Shown piece after piece: positions 17,846-28,229 of a stretch of DNA of 64,000 nucleotides. Position 1 is the first letter of the stretch; each line of letters begins with the position of its first letter. The position numbers were made by a program, and so were the translations under genes. The notes under the pieces were generated by a model. It was not told the DNA's origin, searched no databases, and saw only the letters and a list, made by a program, of their open reading frames with translations. Source of the DNA: Rhodobacter viridis (GTDB lineage Bacteria > Pseudomonadota > Alphaproteobacteria > Rhodobacterales > Rhodobacteraceae); NCBI RefSeq assembly GCF_003217355.1, contig NZ_QJTK01000002.1, positions 1-64,000 on the forward strand. Reading direction: 5' to 3'.

Positions 17846-19618
17846 ATGGCGGGTGCGATGACTGCGGGCAAGGGCAAATCCTCTCGGGCCGAGTCGCGTG
17901 GGCGGCTGACGGGCTGGCTGGACCGGCTGGCCGCGCGTCGTGCCGCCAAGGCCAGCCCCGCGACCGGCTTCGTCAGCCAGCCCGAGCCGCGCTCGATCGG
18001 CTCGTTTGCCCGCGGACGGCAGATGATCGCGGGAAATTTCCTGTTTGCGGGGTTTCTGGTCGAGGGCGCCGATCGCTCGATCTGGGATCTGCCGATGCCC
18101 GATCCGAGCTTCGAAGAGGCGCTGCAGGGCTGCACCTGGCTCGACGATCTCGCCGCGGTGGGCGACCGGCCCGCGCGGGAACGGGCGCAGGCCTGGGTCT
18201 TTGATTGGATCGCCCGCTTCGGCACTGCCAAGGGGCCGGGCTGGACGCCGGACTTGACCGGGCGGCGGTTGATCCGGCTGATCAACCATGCGCTGTTCCT
18301 GCTCAACGGTCGCGACAAGGCCGAGGCGCAGGCCTTCTTCCGCACCCTGGGCCAGCAGACGCTGTTTCTGGCGCGGCGCTGGCGTTCGGCGAGCCCCGGC
18401 CTGCCGCGGGTCGAGGCGCTGACCGGGCTGATCTATGCGAGCCTCGCGCTGACCGGGATGGAGGTCCATGCGACGGCCGCCGCCGAGGCGCTGGCCGAGG
18501 AATGCGCCGAAGACATCGACGCGGCGGGCGGCATTCCCACCCGCAACCCCGAGGAATTGCTGGAGGTCCTGACGCTGCTTCTATGGGCCGCCGATGCGAT
18601 GACCGCGGCCGGGCGCACGCCCCTGCCCGCGCATCTGGCCGCGATCGCGCGGATCGCGCCGACGCTGCGGGCGCTGCGCCATTCCGATGGCGGGCTGGCG
18701 CGGTTTCATGGCGGGGGCCGCGGCGCCGAGGGGCGGCTCGATGCGGCGCTGAATGCCTCGGGCACCCGGGCCGTGGCGCGGCAAGGGCTGGCGATGGGCT
18801 TTGTGCGGCTGCATGCCGGGCGCACCAGCCTGATCGTCGATGCCGCGCCGCCGCCCAAGGGCGCCGCCTCGGCCAATGCCCATGCCTCGACGCTGGCCTT
18901 CGAGATGACCTCGGGGCGCTGGCCCCTGATCGTCAGTTGCGGCTCGGGCGCGATGTTCGGCCCCGACTGGCACCGCGCCGGTCGGGCCACGCCCAGCCAT
19001 TCGACGCTGGCGATCGAGGGCTATTCGTCGTCGCGGCTTGGTCCCGCCCGCCGCACGGGCGCGGCGATGCGGACCTGGCTCGAGGAAACACCCTCGGAAG
19101 TCTGGATGCGGCCGGAAACCGACCCGGCCCGGCATGCGCTTTTCGGCCATGACGGCTATCTGATCACCCACGGGCTGACCCATATCCGCGAGCTGGAGCT
19201 TGCCCCCGACGGCAACAGCCTGAAGGGCACAGACACGCTTGGCGCGATGACCAGCGCCGACAAGGCCCGCTTCGAGACGGTGTTTCAGGCCGATGCCCTG
19301 CGCGGCATTCCGTTTCAGATTCGTTTCCACGTCCACCCCGAGGTCGATGCGACGCTCGACATGGGCGGCTGGGCGGTGTCGATGGCGCTCAAATCCGGGG
19401 AAATCTGGGTTTTCCGCTTCGATGGCCCGGTCGATCTGACGCTCGACCCCTCGGTCTATCTGGAAAAGGGCCGTTTGCGCCCGCGCGCGACGCAACAAAT
19501 CGTGCTTTCGGGCCGTTTGCAGGAGCCTGTGCTGCAAATCGGCTGGACCTTGGCCAAGGCTCAGGATACGCCCGGCGCCAATCCGGGCGAGCCCACACCG
19601 CCCTCTCCCGCTCCCTGA
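17846..19618 (+). CDS. Heparinase II/III family protein
   Basis: A 590-aa protein of the heparinase II/III-like family common in alphaproteobacteria. It has an N-terminal alpha-helical toroid (about 60-300, including WTPDLTGRRLIRLINHALFL) and a C-terminal beta-sandwich (about 300-570, including MTSGRWPLIVSCGSG and HPEVDATLDMGG). Characterised relatives are polysaccharide lyases for uronic-acid polymers; the substrate here is unknown. I see no signal peptide in the first 30 residues, which are basic. It lies between rsmB and purH in the same direction. An ATG four codons in (17858) is an alternative start. Confidence 0.82.
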   Translation: MAGAMTAGKGKSSRAESRGRLTGWLDRLAARRAAKASPATGFVSQPEPRSIGSFARGRQMIAGNFLFAGFLVEGADRSIWDLPMPDPSFEEALQGCTWLDDLAAVGDRPARERAQAWVFDWIARFGTAKGPGWTPDLTGRRLIRLINHALFLLNGRDKAEAQAFFRTLGQQTLFLARRWRSASPGLPRVEALTGLIYASLALTGMEVHATAAAEALAEECAEDIDAAGGIPTRNPEELLEVLTLLLWAADAMTAAGRTPLPAHLAAIARIAPTLRALRHSDGGLARFHGGGRGAEGRLDAALNASGTRAVARQGLAMGFVRLHAGRTSLIVDAAPPPKGAASANAHASTLAFEMTSGRWPLIVSCGSGAMFGPDWHRAGRATPSHSTLAIEGYSSSRLGPARRTGAAMRTWLEETPSEVWMRPETDPARHALFGHDGYLITHGLTHIRELELAPDGNSLKGTDTLGAMTSADKARFETVFQADALRGIPFQIRFHVHPEVDATLDMGGWAVSMALKSGEIWVFRFDGPVDLTLDPSVYLEKGRLRPRATQQIVLSGRLQEPVLQIGWTLAKAQDTPGANPGEPTPPSPAP

Positions 19619-19657
19619 CCACGGGCCGCGACGGCCCTTGCAAAGAAGGAAAGTCTC

Positions 19658-21244
19658 GTGACCCGTCCCGTTCCGCTCACCCGTGCCCTGCTTTCGGTTT
19701 CCGACAAGACCGGTCTGGTCGATTTCGCCCGTGCGCTGGCCGCGCGCGGGGTCGAACTGCTCTCGACCGGCGGCACGGCGAAGACGCTGCGCGAAGCGGG
19801 GCTGTCGGTGCGCGACGTGTCGGAAGTGACCGGCTTCCCCGAGATGATGGACGGCCGGGTGAAGACGCTGCACCCGAAGGTGCATGGCGGCCTGCTGGCG
19901 CTGCGCGACAACACCGAGCACCTGACCGCGATGGAAACCCACGGCATCGAGGTGATCGATCTGCTGGTGGTGAACCTGTACCCGTTCGAGGCCACCGTCG
20001 CCAAGGGCGGCGACTATGACGACTGCATCGAGAATATCGACATCGGCGGCCCGGCGATGATCCGCGCGGCCTCGAAGAACCATGCTTTCGTCGCGACCGT
20101 GGTCGATGTCGAGGATTACGCCGCCGTGCTGGCGGAACTCGATGCCAACGACGGCAAGACGACGCTCGCCTTCCGGCAGCGGCTGGCGCAGATCGCCTAT
20201 GCCCGCACCGCCGCCTATGATGCCGCCGTCTCGACCTGGATGGCGCAGGCGATCGGCGAGAACGCCCCGCGCCGCCGCGCCTTTGCCGGGACGCTCGCGC
20301 AGACCCTGCGCTACGGCGAAAACCCGCATCAGTCGGCGGCCTTCTATCTGGACGGCTCGGCCCGTCCGGGGGTGGCGACGGCCAAGCAGCATCAGGGCAA
20401 GGAACTGAGCTACAACAACATCAACGACACCGACGCAGCCTTTGAACTGGTGGCGGAATTCCCGACCGACGCCCCGGCCTGCGCGATCATCAAGCACGCC
20501 AACCCCTGCGGCGTCGCGACTGGCAAGACGATGCTCGAGGCTTACACCCGGGCGTTCGACTGCGACCGCACCTCGGCCTTTGGCGGCATCATCGCGCTGA
20601 ACCAGACGCTCGACGCCGCGACGGCGGAAGAAATCTGCAAGATCTTCACCGAAGTCGTCATCGCCCCCGAGGCGAGCGACGAGGCCAAGGCGATCTTTGC
20701 CGCGAAGAAGAACCTGCGCCTCTTGACCACGGGCGCCCTGCCCGATCCGAAAGCCGCGATCACCAGCTTCCGGCAGGTGGCGGGCGGCTTCCTTGTTCAG
20801 GGCAAGGACAATGGCGCGATCTCGATGGATGATCTGAAGGTCGTCACCAAGCGCGCGCCGAGCGAACAGGAACTGAAAGACCTGCTGTTTGCGTGGAAGG
20901 TCGCCAAGCACGTCAAGTCGAACGCGATCATCTACGTCAAGGACGGCGCCACCGTCGGCGTCGGCGCGGGCCAGATGAGCCGCGTCGACAGCACCCGGAT
21001 CGCCGCCCGCAAGGCCGAGGACATGGCCGAAGTGATGGGCCTCTCCGGCCCGCTGACCAAGGGCTCGGTCGTGGCGTCCGACGCGTTCTTCCCCTTTGCC
21101 GACGGTCTGATCACCGCGGCCGAGGCGGGCGCGACGGCGATCATCCAGCCCGGCGGCTCGATGCGCGATCAGGACGTGATCGACGCCGCGAACGAGCGCG
21201 GTCTGGCGATGGTCTTCACCGGCATGCGCCATTTCCGGCACTGA
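19658..21244 (+). CDS. purH: Bifunctional AICAR formyltransferase / IMP cyclohydrolase
   Basis: The 528-aa product has full family length. The N-terminal IMP cyclohydrolase domain includes [15 protein letters not shown] and [19 protein letters not shown]. The C-terminal transformylase domain includes [26 protein letters not shown] and [11 protein letters not shown]. It performs the last two steps of de novo IMP synthesis. The start is a GTG at 19658 behind a clear AAGAAGGAAAG ribosome site. A small GGGCCG-CGA-CGGCCC hairpin lies just upstream at 19623-19637. lspA follows after 6 bp. Confidence 0.98.
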   Translation: MTRPVPLTRALLSVSDKTGLVDFARALAARGVELLSTGGTAKTLREAGLSVRDVSEVTGFPEMMDGRVKTLHPKVHGGLLALRDNTEHLTAMETHGIEVIDLLVVNLYPFEATVAKGGDYDDCIENIDIGGPAMIRAASKNHAFVATVVDVEDYAAVLAELDANDGKTTLAFRQRLAQIAYARTAAYDAAVSTWMAQAIGENAPRRRAFAGTLAQTLRYGENPHQSAAFYLDGSARPGVATAKQHQGKELSYNNINDTDAAFELVAEFPTDAPACAIIKHANPCGVATGKTMLEAYTRAFDCDRTSAFGGIIALNQTLDAATAEEICKIFTEVVIAPEASDEAKAIFAAKKNLRLLTTGALPDPKAAITSFRQVAGGFLVQGKDNGAISMDDLKVVTKRAPSEQELKDLLFAWKVAKHVKSNAIIYVKDGATVGVGAGQMSRVDSTRIAARKAEDMAEVMGLSGPLTKGSVVASDAFFPFADGLITAAEAGATAIIQPGGSMRDQDVIDAANERGLAMVFTGMRHFRH

Positions 21245-21250
21245 GGCATC

Positions 21251-21727
21251 ATGCGACTGATGGCGCGGATCGCGGCCTTCGTGCTGCTGCTCGATCAGGG
21301 ATCGAAATTCCTGGTCGTGCAGGGGCTCGGGCTGGACCGGATCGGACAGATGGCGGTGCTGCCGCCGTGGCTCAACCTGCGCATGGCCTGGAACCGCGGC
21401 ATCAACTTCGGCCTGTTCGCGGGCGAGGATGCGATCACCCGCTGGGCCTTGGTGGTGATGGCGCTGCTGATCTCGGCCTGGGTCTGGCATTGGGTGACCC
21501 GGCGTCCGCACGAAGGGCGGGTGCAGCTGGCGGCGGGTCTGCTGATCGGCGGCGCGCTCGGAAACGTGATCGACCGCATCGCCTATGGCGCGGTCGCCGA
21601 TTTCCTCAATGTCTCGGCGCCGTTCTGGGACAACCCGTTTTCCTTCAACGTCGCCGACATCGCCATCTTCCTCGGCGCGGCGGGTCTGGTGCTGTTCACC
21701 GGCGACAGCAAGTCCGGCCGGGCGTGA
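21251..21727 (+). CDS. lspA: Lipoprotein signal peptidase (SPase II)
   Basis: A 158-aa inner-membrane protein with four hydrophobic segments. The two catalytic aspartates are in GNVIDRIAYGAVADFLN and FNVADIAIF, near residues 115 and 138, and the family NxGxxFG-like motif reads NRGINFGLF. It removes signal peptides from prolipoproteins. It is followed by a lipoprotein gene, a likely substrate. Confidence 0.96.
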   Translation: MRLMARIAAFVLLLDQGSKFLVVQGLGLDRIGQMAVLPPWLNLRMAWNRGINFGLFAGEDAITRWALVVMALLISAWVWHWVTRRPHEGRVQLAAGLLIGGALGNVIDRIAYGAVADFLNVSAPFWDNPFSFNVADIAIFLGAAGLVLFTGDSKSGRA

Positions 21728-21781
21728 CGCCTTTGGGACGTGACGCGCGCAGAGTGATAGGCTAAGACGGGACAAACGACG

Positions 21782-22345
21782 ATGGGGTGCTGCATGCGAT
21801 CGGTGTCTGGAACGCTCGGGATTGCGCTGGTGACGGCGCTGGCCCTTGGCGGCTGCGGCGCGAAGGACAAGCAACCCGAGCTGATGCATCTGCGCTCGAC
21901 CACCTCGGGCCCGGACGAATTCGGCATCCTGCCGACGAAGCCGCTGGCGATGCCTGACAGCCTGACCGAGCTGCCCCAGCCGACGCCGGGCGGCACCAGC
22001 CTCACCGATCCGACGCCCGAAGCCGATGCGATCGCCGCGCTGGGCGGCAACCCCGAGCGGGTGACCGCCAAGGGCAGCACCGCGGGCGATGGCGGGCTTT
22101 TGTCCCATGCCGACCGCTTCGGCGTCGATGGCCAGATTCGCGACCAGCTTGCCGCCGAAGATCTCGACTGGCGGCGCAAGCATGACGGCCGCCTGCTCGA
22201 GCGGCTCTTCAACATCAACGTCTACCTCAAGGCCTACCGGCCGATGTCGCTTGACCAGCAGGCCGAACTGGACCGCTGGCGCAAGCTTGGCCTGCGCACG
22301 CCGGCGGCCCCGCCCTCGGGCTCGGCGCAGGACTCGTTGCCGTAA
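21782..22345 (+). CDS. BamF-type outer-membrane lipoprotein (DUF3035)
   Basis: A 187-aa lipoprotein with a signal sequence ending in the lipobox LGGC (Cys at about residue 26). The body contains the DUF3035 pattern PDEFGILPTKPLAMP and a C-terminal NVYLKAYRPMSLDQQAELDRWR. Members of this family were described in alphaproteobacteria as the BamF subunit of the beta-barrel assembly machinery; I use that name as a family assignment only. Two starts are possible (21782 or 21794). Its position after lspA and before the M16 peptidase pair is typical of the Rhodobacterales. Confidence 0.8.
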   Translation: MGCCMRSVSGTLGIALVTALALGGCGAKDKQPELMHLRSTTSGPDEFGILPTKPLAMPDSLTELPQPTPGGTSLTDPTPEADAIAALGGNPERVTAKGSTAGDGGLLSHADRFGVDGQIRDQLAAEDLDWRRKHDGRLLERLFNINVYLKAYRPMSLDQQAELDRWRKLGLRTPAAPPSGSAQDSLP

Positions 22346-22435
22346 CGGCCGATCAAACCTGCGTCAGCCCCTTCCGGCCCCGGTTGCCTGTGGCGGCGGT
22401 GGGACTACCCTGACGCCAGATCGACGGAGGTGCCC

Positions 22436-23809
22436 ATGCGCACGATGCTTGCCGGACTGTTCCTGACGGCGACCGCCCTTGGCGCCGAGGCCGCGCCGGT
22501 GACCCATTTTACCCTGCCAAACGGCCTTGAAGCCGTGGTGATCGAGGATCACCGCGCCCCGGTCGTGGTGCAGATGGTCTGGTACAAGGCTGGCTCTGCC
22601 GACGAGGTTCGCGGCAAGTCGGGCATTGCCCATTACCTTGAACACCTGATGTTCAAGGGCACCGACACGATGGCGGCGGGCGAGCTGTCGAAGGTCGTGG
22701 CCGCGAATGGCGGCTCGGACAATGCCTTCACCAGCTATGACTACACCGCCTATTACCAGCGCATCGCCGCCGACCGTCTGGAACTGGTGATGAAGATGGA
22801 AGCCGACCGGATGCGCAACCTGCGGATCTCGCCGGACGACTGGAAGACGGAACGCGAGGTGATTCTGGAGGAACGCGCCCAGCGCACCGACAGCGATCCT
22901 TCGGCGCTTCTGGGCGAGCAGATGCGGGCGGCGCAATTCCTCAACAGCCCCTATGGCACGCCGGTGATCGGCTGGCGCCAGGAGATGGAGGAACTGACCC
23001 GCGACGACGCCCTGGTCTGGTATCGCCGCTACTATGCGCCGAACGATGCGGTGCTGGTGGTGGCGGGCGATGTGACACCCGATCAGGTGAAGACGCTGGC
23101 CGAAACCTACTATGGCCCGCTCGCGCCCTCGGCCGACATTCCCGCCCGTGTCCGCCCGCAGGAGCCGCCGCAGCTGGCCGAGCGGCGGATGGTCTACCGC
23201 GATCCCCGGATCGCCCAGCCCTATGTGATGCGCAGCTATCTGGCGCCCGAGCGTGACCCGGGCGATCAGAAACAGGCCGCCGCGCTGACGATTCTGGCGG
23301 AACTGCTGGGCGGCAACATGGCGACTTCGGTTCTCGGCCGCAAACTGGTGTTCGAGGCGGGCGATGCGATCCATGTTTCGGCGGGCTATGACGGCATGTC
23401 GATCGACAAGACCACCTTCTCGCTCGCCGTGATGCCCGCGAAGGATGTCGACCTGCCCCGAGCCGAAGCCGCGCTCGACAAGGCGCTGGCCGATTTCTTC
23501 AAGGATGGCATCGATCCGGCACAGTTCGAGCGCATCCGCACGCAGATCCGCGCCAGCCAGATCTACGAACAGGACGATACCGAGGCGCTGGCGCAGCGCT
23601 ATGGCGAGGCGCTGGCCTCGGGCTTCGCGATCGACGACATCGCGGCCTGGCCCGAAGTGCTGATGTCGGTCACCCCCGACGAGGTGATGGCGGCGGCGAA
23701 GGCGCTGTTCGATCCGGCGCAATCGGTAACCGTCTTCGCCGAACCCGAGGGCGGCGCCCCGGCGCAAGCCGCCGCTGAACCTGCCCTGACCCCGGAGGCC
23801 ACGAAATGA
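22436..23809 (+). CDS. M16 zinc metallopeptidase, catalytic subunit
   Basis: A 457-aa protein with a signal peptide (residues 1-19, AEA cleavage) and an M16B peptidase core. The inverted zinc motif HYLEH is at residues 66-70, and the remaining zinc glutamate is in the EREVILEE segment. It is exported, presumably to the periplasm. It is followed by a second M16 protein lacking the metal site, and the 4-bp overlap (ATGA) suggests a heterodimer like the mitochondrial processing peptidase. The ATG at 22436 is preferred over a GTG at 22430 because of the GGAGG site spacing. Confidence 0.9.
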   Translation: MRTMLAGLFLTATALGAEAAPVTHFTLPNGLEAVVIEDHRAPVVVQMVWYKAGSADEVRGKSGIAHYLEHLMFKGTDTMAAGELSKVVAANGGSDNAFTSYDYTAYYQRIAADRLELVMKMEADRMRNLRISPDDWKTEREVILEERAQRTDSDPSALLGEQMRAAQFLNSPYGTPVIGWRQEMEELTRDDALVWYRRYYAPNDAVLVVAGDVTPDQVKTLAETYYGPLAPSADIPARVRPQEPPQLAERRMVYRDPRIAQPYVMRSYLAPERDPGDQKQAAALTILAELLGGNMATSVLGRKLVFEAGDAIHVSAGYDGMSIDKTTFSLAVMPAKDVDLPRAEAALDKALADFFKDGIDPAQFERIRTQIRASQIYEQDDTEALAQRYGEALASGFAIDDIAAWPEVLMSVTPDEVMAAAKALFDPAQSVTVFAEPEGGAPAQAAAEPALTPEATK

Positions 23810-25122
23810 TCCTTCGCGCCCCCTTCCGCATGCTTGCCGCCCTGACCCTGGCGCTGCTCTCCGCCCTGCCCGCCGCGGCGATCGAGATCGAAGAGGTCAC
23901 CTCGCCCGGCGGCATCAAGGCCTGGCTGGTCGAGGCGCATGACATCCCCTTCACCGCGCTGGAAATCCGTTTCCGCGGCGGCGCCAGTCTGGACGAACCG
24001 GGCAAGCGCGGCGCGATCAATCTGATGACGGCGACGCTCGAGGAAGGCTCGGCCGATCTCGACAGTCAGGGCTTTGCCGCCGCGCAAGAGGCACTGGCCG
24101 CCAGTTTCAAATTCGACGTCGATGACGACACGCTGAGCATTTCCGCCCGCATGCTGACCGAAAACCGCGACAAGGCGGTGGAGCTGCTGCATGGCGCCCT
24201 GAGCGATCCGCATTTCGATCAGGCCTCGGTCGATCGGGTGCGGGGGCAGGTGCTGTCGATCATCGCCTCGGACACGCAGGACCCGCAGGCGATCGCGGGC
24301 GAGACCTTCCGCAAGCTGGCTTACGGCGATCACCCCTATGGAACGTCGCTGAACGGCACGGTCGACAGCGTGCAGGCGCTGACGCGCGAGGACATGTTCG
24401 CCGCCAAGGCCCGGGTGATGGCGCGCGACCGGCTGGTGGTTTCGGCCGTGGGCGACATTACCCCCGCGGACCTCGGCCCGCTGCTCGACAAGCTTCTGGG
24501 CGAGTTGCCAGCCACCGGCGCCCCCCTGCCGCCGCGCGCCGATCTGGCCCTGACTGGCGGCGTCACTGTCGTGCCCTTCGACACACCGCAGGCGACGGTG
24601 ATCTTTGGCGAACAGGGTCTGGCCATGTCGGACCCGGATTTCTTCCCCGCCTATGTCTTCAACGAGATCCTCGGCGCGGGCGGATTTTCCTCGCGGCTGA
24701 TGGAAGAGGTGCGCGAAAAGCGCGGCCTGACCTACGGGATCTACACCTATCTGGTTCCGAAGGATCTGGCCGAGACCTGGCAGGGCAGCTTCGCCTCTGC
24801 CAATGGCAAGGTGGCGCAGGCGGTCGAGATCGTGAAGAAGGAATGGGCGAAGGCCGCGACCGGCAAGGTCTCGGACCGGGAACTGGCCGATGCCAAGACC
24901 TATCTGACCGGCGCCTATCCGCTGCGCTTTGACGGCAACGGCAATATTGCCGACATTCTGGCCGGGATGCAGCTGAACGGCCTGCCGGTCGATTACATCA
25001 ACACCCGCAACGACAAGGTCAATGCGGTGACGAAAGACGACATCGCCCGCGTGGCGAAGCGGCTGTTGAAGGCCGACGGGCTGCGCTTCGTCGTCGTCGG
25101 GCAGCCCGAGGGGCTGAAGTAA
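23806..25122 (+). CDS. M16 family protein, non-catalytic partner
   Basis: A 438-aa exported M16-fold protein (signal peptide residues 1-25, ending AAA). Where the catalytic partner has HYLEH, this protein has NLMTATLEEG, so no zinc site exists. It keeps the C-terminal arginine/tyrosine signature of substrate-binding M16 subunits (RLMEEVREKRGLTYGIYTY). It probably forms a heterodimer with the product of the overlapping upstream gene. Confidence 0.9.
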   Translation: MILRAPFRMLAALTLALLSALPAAAIEIEEVTSPGGIKAWLVEAHDIPFTALEIRFRGGASLDEPGKRGAINLMTATLEEGSADLDSQGFAAAQEALAASFKFDVDDDTLSISARMLTENRDKAVELLHGALSDPHFDQASVDRVRGQVLSIIASDTQDPQAIAGETFRKLAYGDHPYGTSLNGTVDSVQALTREDMFAAKARVMARDRLVVSAVGDITPADLGPLLDKLLGELPATGAPLPPRADLALTGGVTVVPFDTPQATVIFGEQGLAMSDPDFFPAYVFNEILGAGGFSSRLMEEVREKRGLTYGIYTYLVPKDLAETWQGSFASANGKVAQAVEIVKKEWAKAATGKVSDRELADAKTYLTGAYPLRFDGNGNIADILAGMQLNGLPVDYINTRNDKVNAVTKDDIARVAKRLLKADGLRFVVVGQPEGLK

Positions 25123-25169
25123 GTCCGAATCTGTTGGGCTTGATTTCGGGCTGTGCTATCCCTTGTGGA

Positions 25170-27023
25170 ATGAACGCACAGCCCCCCCAAATGGGCGCAT
25201 CCCGCCCGGTGATCCGCCAGCTTGACGACGCCGCCGCCAACCGCATCGCGGCGGGCGAGGTGGTGGAACGCCCCGCCTCGGCGGTGAAGGAACTGGTCGA
25301 AAACGCGCTCGACGCCGGGGCCAGCCGGATCGAGGTCGCCTATGCCGACGGCGGCAAGACGCTGATCCGCATCAGTGACGACGGCTGCGGCATGACCGCC
25401 GAAGACCTGCCCTTGGCACTCTCGCGTCATGCCACCTCGAAGATCGATGGCTCGGACCTGCTGAACATCCACACCTTCGGCTTTCGCGGCGAAGCGCTAC
25501 CCTCGCTCGGCGCGGTCGGGCGGCTCACCATCACCTCGCGCGCCGAGGGCTATGACGCCGCGCAGATCACCGTCGCGGGCGGGCAGATCAGCGCGGTGAA
25601 ACCGGCGGCGCTCAATCGCGGCACCGTGGTCGAGTTGCGCGATCTGTTCTACGCCACCCCTGCCCGGCTGAAATTCCTGCGCACCGACCGGACCGAGGCG
25701 CAGGCGATCGCCGACACGGTGAAGCGCCTCGCCATGGCCGAGCCCTATGTCAGCTTCACCCTGCGCGAGATCGCGGGCACCGACACCCGCGAGATCTTCC
25801 GCGCCGATGCCGAACAGGGCGAGCTGTTCGGGGCGCTTTCGGGCCGTCTCGGCCGCATCCTCGGCCGGGCCTTTGCCGACAATGCCGTGCCTTTGGATGC
25901 CGAACGTGAAGGCATCCGGCTGACCGGCTATGCCGCCCTGCCCACCTATTCCCGTGGCGCCGCGATCGAGCAGTTTCTCTTCGTCAACGGTCGCCCGGTG
26001 CGCGACAAGATGCTGCTTGGCGCATTGCGTGCCGCCTACATGGATGTGCTGTCCCGCGACCGCCACCCGGCCGCCGTGCTGTTCCTGACCTGCGATCCCG
26101 AGTCGGTCGATGTGAACGTCCACCCCGCCAAGGCCGAGGTGCGCTTCCGCGAGGCGGGCGTGCCGCGGGGCCTGATCGTCACCGGCATTCGCCATGCGCT
26201 GGCGCAATCGGGGCATCGGTCCTCCTCGACCGTCGCCACCGCCACCCTAGGCGCGATGCAGCCCGAACCGGCACAACCCCGCATCTATCAGATGGAGCGG
26301 CCAAGCTACGGGGCGATCCGCAGTGCCTTTGCCGCGCAGATGCCGCTTGCCGCCTTTGACGAGGCGCCGCAAAGCTACACCGCGCCCTTTGCCCCCTCGG
26401 CGCGGGTCGAGCCGCCGCCGCCCGAGACGGCGGAGCTGATCCACCGCCCGCTCGGCGCCGCCCGCGCGCAGCTGCATGAAAACTACATCATCGCCCAGAC
26501 CGAGCGCGGCATGGTGATCGTCGATCAGCACGCCGCGCATGAGCGGCTGGTCTATGAACGGCTGAAAGCCCAAAGCGCGGAAAAGGGCATCGCGGCGCAG
26601 GCGCTTTTGATCCCCGAAATCGTCGAGCTTTCCGCCGCCGATGCCGCCCGGCTGCTGGAGGTCGCCGACGATCTGCACCGGCTTGGCCTTGCGATCGAGC
26701 CCTTTGGCGGCGGCGCCATCGCCGTGCGCGAAACCCCCGCGATCCTTGGCGAAATCAACGCGGCGGCTTTGCTGCGGGATATTTTGGACGAACTCGCCGA
26801 TCAGGGCGACAGCCTGCGGCTGCAATCGAAGATCGACGCGGTTCTGTCGCGCATGTCCTGCCACGGCTCGATCCGCTCCGGTCGGCAGATGCGGGTCGAG
26901 GAGATGAACGCGCTTCTGCGCGAAATGGAAGCGACGCCGCTTTCCGGCCAGTGCAACCACGGCCGCCCGACCTATGTCGAGCTGAAGCTTTCCGACATCG
27001 AACGCCTGTTCGGCCGGACATGA
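25170..27023 (+). CDS. mutL: DNA mismatch repair protein MutL (endonuclease type)
   Basis: The 617-aa protein has the GHKL ATPase motifs near its N-terminus (ELVENALDAGA, DDGCGM, TFGFRGEALPSLGAVG). A variable linker follows (about 345-420), then the C-terminal dimerisation/endonuclease domain. The metal-binding endonuclease motif DQHAAHERLVYE is near residue 452, and the supporting motif CNHGRP is near the end. This means MutL itself nicks the strand, as expected in bacteria without MutH. An ATG at 25191 is an alternative start. Its stop overlaps the rmuC start (ATGA). Confidence 0.96.
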   Translation: MNAQPPQMGASRPVIRQLDDAAANRIAAGEVVERPASAVKELVENALDAGASRIEVAYADGGKTLIRISDDGCGMTAEDLPLALSRHATSKIDGSDLLNIHTFGFRGEALPSLGAVGRLTITSRAEGYDAAQITVAGGQISAVKPAALNRGTVVELRDLFYATPARLKFLRTDRTEAQAIADTVKRLAMAEPYVSFTLREIAGTDTREIFRADAEQGELFGALSGRLGRILGRAFADNAVPLDAEREGIRLTGYAALPTYSRGAAIEQFLFVNGRPVRDKMLLGALRAAYMDVLSRDRHPAAVLFLTCDPESVDVNVHPAKAEVRFREAGVPRGLIVTGIRHALAQSGHRSSSTVATATLGAMQPEPAQPRIYQMERPSYGAIRSAFAAQMPLAAFDEAPQSYTAPFAPSARVEPPPPETAELIHRPLGAARAQLHENYIIAQTERGMVIVDQHAAHERLVYERLKAQSAEKGIAAQALLIPEIVELSAADAARLLEVADDLHRLGLAIEPFGGGAIAVRETPAILGEINAAALLRDILDELADQGDSLRLQSKIDAVLSRMSCHGSIRSGRQMRVEEMNALLREMEATPLSGQCNHGRPTYVELKLSDIERLFGRT

Positions 27024-28171
27024 TCCAGATCGGCACGCATGTGATCGACCTGCAGGACCCGCTGGTGCAGGGTGCCTTGGGCGCGGCGGTCTTGCTGCTG
27101 CTGCTCGTCCTCATGATGCTGCGGGCGTCCCTGCGCGCGGCAAAGGCGCTTGATCCGCTCGCGGGAAACCTGCTGCATCTGGCGCAACGGGTGCAGGCGC
27201 TGTCCGATGGCCAGCACCAACTTGCAGGCGGGCTGCATCATGTGTCGGAGGCGCAGGCCGCCAGCCAAAGCCGGATGCTGCAACTGATGGAGGCCCGGCT
27301 GGCCGAGGTGAATCGCGCGATGACCGAAAGCCTGCACGGCTCGGCCACCCGCACGGCGCGCAGCTTGGGCGACCTGCAACAGCGTCTGGCCGCCATCGAC
27401 AAGGCGCAGGCGAATATCGAGAAGCTCTCGGGCAATGTGCTGGGGTTGCAGGATATTCTGTCAAACAAGCAGACCCGCGGCGCCTTTGGCGAGATCCAGC
27501 TGCATGACATCGTGCAAAAGGCGCTGCCGCGCGATTCCTATACGATGCAGGCGACGCTCTCGAACGGGCGCCGCGCCGATTGCCTGATCCATCTGCCCCA
27601 TCCGCCCGGCCCGATCGTGATCGACAGCAAATTCCCGCTGGAAGCCTACGAAGCCCTGCGCCGGGCCGAAAATCAAAGCCAGCTGATCGAGGCGCAGCGG
27701 ATGATGCGGATCTCGCTGCGATCCCACATCCGCGCCATTGCCGATCGCTACATCCTCGAGGGCGAGACCTCGGACGGGGCGCTTTTGTTCCTGCCCTCGG
27801 AAGCCGTCTATGCGGAACTGCACGCGAATTTCCCCGAACTGGTGCGCGAGGGCTTTGCCGCCAAGGTCTGGATCGTCTCGCCCACCACCTGCATGGCGAC
27901 GCTGCACACGATGCGCGCCGTTTTGAAAGACGCGCGGATGCGGGCGCAGGCGGGGGCGATCCGGCGCGAACTCGCCGCGCTGCATGCCGATGTCGGGCGG
28001 CTGGGCGAGCGGGTGGCCAATCTGGATCGCCACTTCGGCATGGCCGCACGCGACATCGAAGAGATCAAGACCTCCGCCGAAAAGGCCGGGAAACGGGCGC
28101 ATCGGCTCGACAATTTCGACTTCGAGGAACTCGCCCCCGAGCCCCCCCTGCGGCTTCCCGTCGAAAGCTGA
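27020..28171 (+). CDS. rmuC: DNA recombination protein RmuC homologue
   Basis: A 383-aa protein with an N-terminal membrane helix (about residues 15-32), a coiled-coil region (about 55-150) and the RmuC domain (about 155-340), including GAFGEIQLHDIVQKALP, VIDSKFPLEAYEAL and VWIVSPTTCMATLHTMRAVL. RmuC proteins limit DNA inversions at short repeats and carry a nuclease-like fold; the mechanism is not settled. The gene overlaps mutL by 4 bp, which fits a shared genome-maintenance role. Confidence 0.92.
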   Translation: MIQIGTHVIDLQDPLVQGALGAAVLLLLLVLMMLRASLRAAKALDPLAGNLLHLAQRVQALSDGQHQLAGGLHHVSEAQAASQSRMLQLMEARLAEVNRAMTESLHGSATRTARSLGDLQQRLAAIDKAQANIEKLSGNVLGLQDILSNKQTRGAFGEIQLHDIVQKALPRDSYTMQATLSNGRRADCLIHLPHPPGPIVIDSKFPLEAYEALRRAENQSQLIEAQRMMRISLRSHIRAIADRYILEGETSDGALLFLPSEAVYAELHANFPELVREGFAAKVWIVSPTTCMATLHTMRAVLKDARMRAQAGAIRRELAALHADVGRLGERVANLDRHFGMAARDIEEIKTSAEKAGKRAHRLDNFDFEELAPEPPLRLPVES

Positions 28172-28229
28172 GATGGCGCTTGCGTCACGGCCGATCCGGG
28201 GCGAGACTGGCGCCACAGGAGGACGTGTC

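Noticed and set aside
18581-22183. A very long open frame on the minus strand opposite the heparinase-like gene, purH and lspA
   Set aside because: It is the shadow of strongly supported genes on the other strand. G+C-rich DNA with G/C third positions leaves few stops in the opposite frame. Its residues are dominated by Arg, Gly, His and Ala and match no family.
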